Source: a bacterium (lineage in GTDB: Bacteria; Bacillota_I; Bacilli_A; RF39; UBA660). From it: a stretch of DNA of 10,043 nt. Both the position numbers and the translations under genes were made by a program. The notes under the pieces were generated by a model. The model was not told the DNA's origin and did not search any database. It was given only the letters and a program-made list of their open reading frames with translations. Below, one piece after another: positions 6,660 through 10,043 of the stretch (within the stretch, counting starts at the first letter, position 1; every line of letters starts with the position of its first letter). The stretch covers positions 1-10,043 of the forward strand of contig SFTR01000032.1 in NCBI GenBank assembly GCA_004560915.1, given 5' to 3'.

Positions 6660-7808
6660 TTATGATGATTCATCATTATTTTGATTATAATTATGTTCTA
6701 GATTATCAAAGAATTTTGGAACATTAGCCATGTCCTTTTTAAATAAATGTGTATATGTTTCTAATGTTTCTGTTGTCTCTGAATGACCTAGATAATTTGA
6801 AATAGCAGTTATTGGTGCTGCATTTGATATTAGAGCAGAAGCACAAGAATGTCTAAAGTCATGTATCCTAATATGCTTAACTCCTGCTAGTTTTTGATAT
6901 TTGTCTCTTCGACTATATATCTGATGATAGGAAATAGGTGTATCATCTCCAAAAACAAACCATGTATTTTTAAATTTACTAAAGAACTGATTGTTCTTTT
7001 TTAATTGCTCTAATTCCTTCATTAATACTGATGGAATAGGAATAGTTCTATTTGATGATTCTGTTTTAGGGCTTGAGATGTACCATTCACTATTTGCATT
7101 ATTTGTAGATGGATTTAATACTTGTTGTGCAACTGTTAAAGTGCTGTTTTTAAAATCAATATGTTTCCATTGGAGTCCTCTTGCTTCAGATCTTCTTAGT
7201 CCACAATAATATAATATTTGAAATAAACATCTATCTCTTAAATCTTCTATAACAGATAAGAATTTATAAAATTCATCAGGTTCATAAAATTCCATTTCTT
7301 TTTTTATAGCACCTGGTGTTTTAAATGGCTCTAACTTGTTATAAAATTTTCTTAAGTTAAAATCCCATTGTTTTTCTGCAAAATTTATAACTTGTTTAAT
7401 AAACTTTTGTATATCATTCTTATATCTATCACAAAGATTAGTTTTATTCATTTCTTTTCTCCATTTTTGATATAAATCCCAATTTAAATTGACTAATTCA
7501 ACATTATCAAATAATCCCATATAAGCGATTCTATCTCTATATGTTTTAAGAGTAGAATCTTTTATTTTATCTTTTTGATATTCATAATATATTGTATAAG
7601 CCTCTTTAAATGTCATATGAGGATTAACATCTATATCTTTATATTTCTTTAAATATTCTTCCTCAGCCTGTTCAGCTTCTTTTTTTGTATAGTAAGCTGG
7701 AGACTGATATTGATGTCTTTTTCCATCTAATCCTTTGCTATATGCTACGAATGCCCATGATCTACCATCTTTAGTTACTTTATTTCCTTTTAATTGTCTT
7801 ACAGACAT
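6660..7808 (-). CDS. int: Tyrosine recombinase / integrase of the mobile element
   Basis: The enzyme would catalyse integration and excision of the element. The 382-residue form begins with an arm-DNA-binding domain (about residues 8-55: DGRSWAFVAYSKGLDGKRHQYQ region followed by TKKEAEQAEEEYL), then a SAM-like core-binding domain (about 65-165) and the catalytic domain. All catalytic residues are present: R205 in CGLRRSEA, K248 in SPKTE, H316 and R319 in HDFRH, H342 in LGHSE and the nucleophile Y352 in ETYTHL. I choose the ATG at 7808 because AGGAGGT (7821-7827) lies 12 bases ahead of it. The in-frame ATG at 7868 would place that ribosome binding site inside the coding sequence and has none of its own. 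The gene follows mob on the same strand with a 68-base gap, so excision and mobilization genes are probably co-transcribed. The protein's 3' end faces the host operon, as expected for an integrase at the element border. Confidence 0.95.
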   Translation of the reverse strand: MSVRQLKGNKVTKDGRSWAFVAYSKGLDGKRHQYQSPAYYTKKEAEQAEEEYLKKYKDIDVNPHMTFKEAYTIYYEYQKDKIKDSTLKTYRDRIAYMGLFDNVELVNLNWDLYQKWRKEMNKTNLCDRYKNDIQKFIKQVINFAEKQWDFNLRKFYNKLEPFKTPGAIKKEMEFYEPDEFYKFLSVIEDLRDRCLFQILYYCGLRRSEARGLQWKHIDFKNSTLTVAQQVLNPSTNNANSEWYISSPKTESSNRTIPIPSVLMKELEQLKKNNQFFSKFKNTWFVFGDDTPISYHQIYSRRDKYQKLAGVKHIRIHDFRHSCASALISNAAPITAISNYLGHSETTETLETYTHLFKKDMANVPKFFDNLEHNYNQNNDESS

Positions 7809-7876
7809 AAATTTCTTTTTACCTCCTTTGTTTATATCTGCAAAAACATCGTGACTATATTTTATCATTAATATAG

Positions 7877-9316
7877 TTATAATTCATAGTCATCGTGTGA
7901 TTTTTGCTTGTTTTGTTCTTTATGACTACTAATGGTATTGCAAATAGATTCAAAAAATTCTATTGATTCTTTTTCTTCAATATGATTTTTTTTGACTAAT
8001 TCTTCTGGCAGATTAACAAGTTTTTTAATAGCACGAAAAGCTGCATTTAAAGCATGAACAAATCTATTGATTTTATCATTTAAAAAATCCACTACATTAT
8101 TTAAATAGTGAATTTCTTGCTTTTGATCCTTAATTGTTTTTTCATGTTTATTAATTATTATATCTTTCTCTTTAATTGTATTATAAGCTTTTTGCAATTC
8201 TTTACCAGATTTTAAACCATTAACTTGATCATTTAATTTTTTTATTTCAATATCTTGCTTTCTAATAGTGTTCTTAGAAGATAGATTTTCTTTATTTACT
8301 TCTTTAGTATAACTAATAAGTTTCTCTATATCTTTATCCTTATATCTTTTAAAAACGTCCTTAGAAGGCGATAATACTTCTTCTTGATTAAGATTTAGTA
8401 TTTCTTCATTTGTTTTTAAATTAGCATTATTTATGCTTTCATAATGCTTAATTTCTCGTTGTAAGTTTTTAATTTCTTTTTTAGTTTCTTTTAATTTATG
8501 TTCAGCTTTAGTTTGATGTTCTACATTAGCACCAACATTACCTCTATATAAATTAAAACCTTTTGAGGTAATATATTCATTATATTTATCTTGAACTCTA
8601 GCATAGGATGATTTACCACCTAAATCTTTCCAGAATTGATCAAGATTTAGAAATTTGCCGGTTTCGGTTTTATATATAGCTTTACCATTTTCATCTTTAG
8701 CTATGATAGGCACCATCTTTTTATTTCCATCTTTACCAGTAATCTCTTTTTTTAATATATTACCGTATTTATCAGTTTCAAATACTTTCCTTTGAACTGA
8801 GTTTACTACTGGAGTGTAATAAAAATGCATATGTGGAGTATTTTCATCAAAATGAATTCCAGAATAAACAACATTTTCTTTACCAACTAGATTACATAAG
8901 AATTCATGTGAGTATCTAAAATATTCTAAAACTTTTTCTGGAATATCATATTCAGAATTTATATTAACTCTTTCAATAGGTTCACCAGCATGTTCACCAT
9001 ATTGATGTACTTCTTCAGTAGGTACAAATTGCATACCTAATGATTTAAAAAATTCTTGTCCACTAGTTACAACAACTCCACCAATTAAATTGATATTCTT
9101 TTTATTTTCTCCATATTGTACTTCATTAGATTTAAGAGTAGAGTAGACCTTACTCATTAAAGTTTGATTATTTAAAGATACAAATTCTATATTATATTTA
9201 GTTCTTTCTAAATCATAATTACCTGTACCTTTTCTATCTTTAAGTTCTACACCAAGTCCTCCTAAATCCGATGCTTTATATTTTTCAAATCTCATTACTT
9301 GATTTCCATCGAACAT
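7877..9316 (-). CDS. mob: MobV-family (Pre/Mob) relaxase with atypical motif I
   Basis: The protein would nick the origin of transfer and pilot the strand into a recipient. AAGGAGG (9323-9329) precedes the ATG at 9316. The 479 residues hold an N-terminal Mob/Pre domain with MRFEKYKASDLGGLG and the metal-binding motif HFDENTPHMHF (155-165), the third motif of HUH-type MobV enzymes. Residues about 270-410 are rich in Lys, Glu and Asn with heptad-like spacing, giving a long coiled coil as in related proteins, probably for dimerisation. In MobM-type enzymes a histidine in an HNER-like motif after LGG acts as nucleophile. Here the same place reads ELKDR and no histidine occurs in residues 1-103; Y34 and Y41 are nearby candidates. 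The MobM alignment is from memory. The gene runs away from an oriT-like repeat and into int. It could also act in plasmid-type recombination, as Pre proteins do. Confidence 0.92.
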   Translation of the reverse strand: MFDGNQVMRFEKYKASDLGGLGVELKDRKGTGNYDLERTKYNIEFVSLNNQTLMSKVYSTLKSNEVQYGENKKNINLIGGVVVTSGQEFFKSLGMQFVPTEEVHQYGEHAGEPIERVNINSEYDIPEKVLEYFRYSHEFLCNLVGKENVVYSGIHFDENTPHMHFYYTPVVNSVQRKVFETDKYGNILKKEITGKDGNKKMVPIIAKDENGKAIYKTETGKFLNLDQFWKDLGGKSSYARVQDKYNEYITSKGFNLYRGNVGANVEHQTKAEHKLKETKKEIKNLQREIKHYESINNANLKTNEEILNLNQEEVLSPSKDVFKRYKDKDIEKLISYTKEVNKENLSSKNTIRKQDIEIKKLNDQVNGLKSGKELQKAYNTIKEKDIIINKHEKTIKDQKQEIHYLNNVVDFLNDKINRFVHALNAAFRAIKKLVNLPEELVKKNHIEEKESIEFFESICNTISSHKEQNKQKSHDDYEL

Positions 9317-9365
9317 TATTTACCTCCTTGATGTATTGAAAAAAATATTTTTTAGTTTATATAAG

Positions 9366-9394
9366 TTGACAAAAGTATAATTTAGAGTTATACT
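9366..9394 (+). promoter_or_regulatory. Rightward promoter of the XRE repressor-ImmA operon
   Basis: A perfect TTGACA (9366-9371) and TATACT (9389-9394) are 17 bp apart, giving a start near 9401. Both boxes lie within or touch the inverted repeat centred on 9384, so any protein bound to the repeat would block polymerase. The leftward promoter occupies the same DNA. Confidence 0.8.
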
Positions 9395-9399
9395 TTTGT
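9369..9399. other. oriT: oriT-like 12-bp inverted repeat of the MobV type; possible operator
   Basis: ACAAAAGTATAA (9369-9380) and TTATACTTTTGT (9388-9399) are perfect inverted copies around the 7-base TTTAGAG. From memory, pMV158-type MobV origins have AAAGTATA and TTATACTTT arms around GTGTG, with the nick just before TTATAC. By analogy the nick here would fall on the + strand between G9387 and T9388. The position directly upstream of mob fits. The same repeat could serve as operator for MobV or the XRE protein. The nick is inferred. Confidence 0.65.
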
Positions 9400-9402
9400 T
9401 AA
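9374..9402 (-). promoter_or_regulatory. Leftward promoter of the mob-int operon
   Basis: On the minus strand TTAACA (9402-9397) and TATACT (9379-9374) are 17 bp apart, the mirror image of the rightward promoter. Each arm of the inverted repeat therefore carries the -10 of one promoter and the -35 of the other, and only one polymerase can bind at a time. The predicted start near 9367 leaves a leader of about 50 bases, AT-rich, to the mob ATG. Confidence 0.65.
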
Positions 9403-9427
9403 GTAAGAGGGATAAAGGTATCTTACT
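9402..9427 (+). promoter_or_regulatory. 5' leader hairpin ahead of the XRE repressor gene
   Basis: AGTAAGA (9402-9408) pairs with TCTTACT (9421-9427) around a 12-base loop. With a start near 9401 the stem would be at the extreme 5' end of the message and stop three bases before the ribosome binding site AAAGGGAG (9431-9438). It may stabilise the RNA or tune translation; as DNA it may also extend the recognition region of the oriT-like repeat. Confidence 0.4.
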
Positions 9428-9445
9428 AAGAAAGGGAGCACAAAT

Positions 9446-9772
9446 ATGGAAGGGAAATTTGTAGAAAGATTAAAAGAACTTATTGCGAGAGAAGATATCA
9501 AACAAAAAGATCTTGCTGAAGACGTAGGTATTACTGAAGCTGCATTATCAAGATATATGAAAGGTGATAGAACTCCACATGGTGAAACATTATGTAATCT
9601 TGCTACTGCTCTACATACTACAACAGATTACTTATTAGGTAGGGAAGATAAAGAAGATTTTAATAAGGAAATCAGTTTTAATGAAATGCAAGGCTTACTT
9701 GCAAGAAGTTCAAAGAATTATTCTAGTGATCAAAATGATGAATTAATGCGAATAATTTTAAAAAACAAATAA
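9446..9772 (+). CDS. XRE-family helix-turn-helix repressor (ImmR-like)
   Basis: The 108-residue protein has a Cro/C1-type HTH domain at residues about 8-67: KQKDLAEDVGITEAALSRYMKG gives helices 2 and 3, followed by the typical LCNLATALHTTTDYLLG end. The C-terminal part (about 70-108) is short and polar and could mediate dimerisation. AAAGGGAG lies 7 bases before the ATG. It is transcribed divergently from mob-int and followed after 15 bases by an ImmA/IrrE-type protease gene. In ICEBs1 and related elements and phages, such a pair (ImmR repressor, ImmA protease that cleaves it) controls excision and transfer genes. By analogy this protein would repress mob-int by binding the inverted repeat centred on 9384. 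The role is inferred from context; the HTH call is secure. Confidence 0.92.
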   Translation: MEGKFVERLKELIAREDIKQKDLAEDVGITEAALSRYMKGDRTPHGETLCNLATALHTTTDYLLGREDKEDFNKEISFNEMQGLLARSSKNYSSDQNDELMRIILKNK

Positions 9773-9787
9773 TCAGGAGGTGAATTT

Positions 9788-10043
9788 ATGGCTAGAGTTA
9801 GGCTTAGAGATGAAAGGTATGAATACATAAAGAAAATAGTGGTTAAAACATTAAAAGAATGTAATATAAGGGAAATTCCAATTGATCCATTTTTAATATG
9901 CAAAGTAAGAGGATATAAATTAATAAAATATACAAAAAAATATACTAAAGAAGAAATGGAAGTAGTTTGTAGGAGATATCCTAATGGATTTAATTATGTT
10001 TTAAATGGTGAAAGAATAATTGAATATAATGACACTTTAGCAC
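9788..10043 (+). CDS. ImmA/IrrE-type metallopeptidase, N-terminal part (3' end outside window)
   Basis: AGGAGGTG (9775-9782) precedes the ATG at 9788, and the frame is open to the window edge, giving 85 residues. The segment IPIDPFLICKVRGYKLIKY and the ending ERIIEYNDTLA match the pattern that in ImmA/IrrE proteins runs directly into the zinc-binding HExxH helix, usually a dozen or so residues after YNDTL. That helix lies just past position 10043, so the active site is not seen. The location directly after an XRE repressor gene supports the call: ImmA-type proteases cleave the repressor of the same element in response to DNA damage or cell signals. Identity is inferred from partial sequence and neighbour. 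Confidence 0.75.
   Translation, partial: MARVRLRDERYEYIKKIVVKTLKECNIREIPIDPFLICKVRGYKLIKYTKKYTKEEMEVVCRRYPNGFNYVLNGERIIEYNDTLA

Larger units (their letters stand above)
6508..10043. mobile_element. Integrative mobilizable element, left part (boundaries uncertain)
   Basis: A tyrosine integrase next to one end, a MobV relaxase with an oriT-like site, and an XRE repressor with an ImmA/IrrE-type protease form the recognisable core of an integrative mobilizable element. No conjugation channel genes are seen, so transfer would need a helper, although genes to the right of the window could change that view. The left boundary must lie between the host terminator (6507) and the integrase stop (6660). 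The right end is outside the window, so the duplicated target cannot be identified. Confidence 0.8.

Noticed and set aside
6560..6727. Small rightward ORF of about 55 codons starting at ATG 6560
   Set aside because: It has no ribosome binding site, covers the hairpin region and runs antisense into the integrase 3' end; no domain is recognisable.
9338..9354. A-tract/T-tract palindrome in the mob leader as a terminator
   Set aside because: The stem is pure A-T with no real loop and lies between promoter and ribosome binding site; simple AT richness explains it.
9411..9423. Word AAAGGTATCT shared with the hairpin at 6583-6592, as possible recombination repeats
   Set aside because: A 10-base match in 10 kb of AT-rich DNA is expected by chance, and flanking bases differ.

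Overview
This is AT-rich DNA from a low-GC Gram-positive bacterium (Bacillota-like). The grounds are the gene order rimP-nusA-ylxR-infB-rbfA, strong AGGAGG ribosome binding sites, sigma-A type promoters with 17 bp spacers, a BspA-type (DUF285) surface protein, and the fact that every complete gene ends in TAA. TGG is used for tryptophan and nothing suggests TGA recoding, so genetic code 11 fits. An uncultured gut Bacilli/Clostridia-type genome is plausible, but the window does not fix a species.

Layout. Positions 1-399 hold the 3' end of a C39-like papain-fold peptidase gene, closed by a terminator. Positions 540-1904 encode a secreted protein with a TasA/camelysin-type N-terminus and DUF285 repeats, under its own near-consensus promoter. 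A second consensus promoter and a leader hairpin precede the translation operon at 2011-6481: a short, single-domain rimP, nusA, ylxR (rnpM), infB, rbfA and an unrecognised cysteine-rich gene. These genes are tightly packed (two overlaps, small gaps) and end at a strong terminator that starts inside the last stop codon. The L7Ae-type ylxQ gene often found between ylxR and infB is absent.

From about 6508 to the right edge lies the left part of an integrative mobilizable element. A tyrosine integrase (6660-7808) and a MobV/Pre relaxase (7877-9316) read leftward. An XRE repressor (9446-9772) and the start of an ImmA/IrrE-type metallopeptidase (9788 onward, cut by the window edge) read rightward. 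The right end of the element is outside the window.

The most interesting spot is 9366-9402. One 12-bp inverted repeat resembles a MobV origin of transfer, and the same bases form two head-on overlapping promoters, one for mob-int and one for the repressor-protease pair. Transfer initiation, excision and lysogeny-like control may therefore meet on about 37 bp. The relaxase keeps its HxDExxPHxH metal motif, but I see no histidine in its first 103 residues, where MobM-type enzymes carry the catalytic histidine. A second puzzle is the 150 bp between the host terminator and the integrase: it holds a 24-bp palindrome, a promoter-like pair, a nested two-stem structure that could be a small RNA, and tandem 9-bp repeats that could be integrase arm sites.
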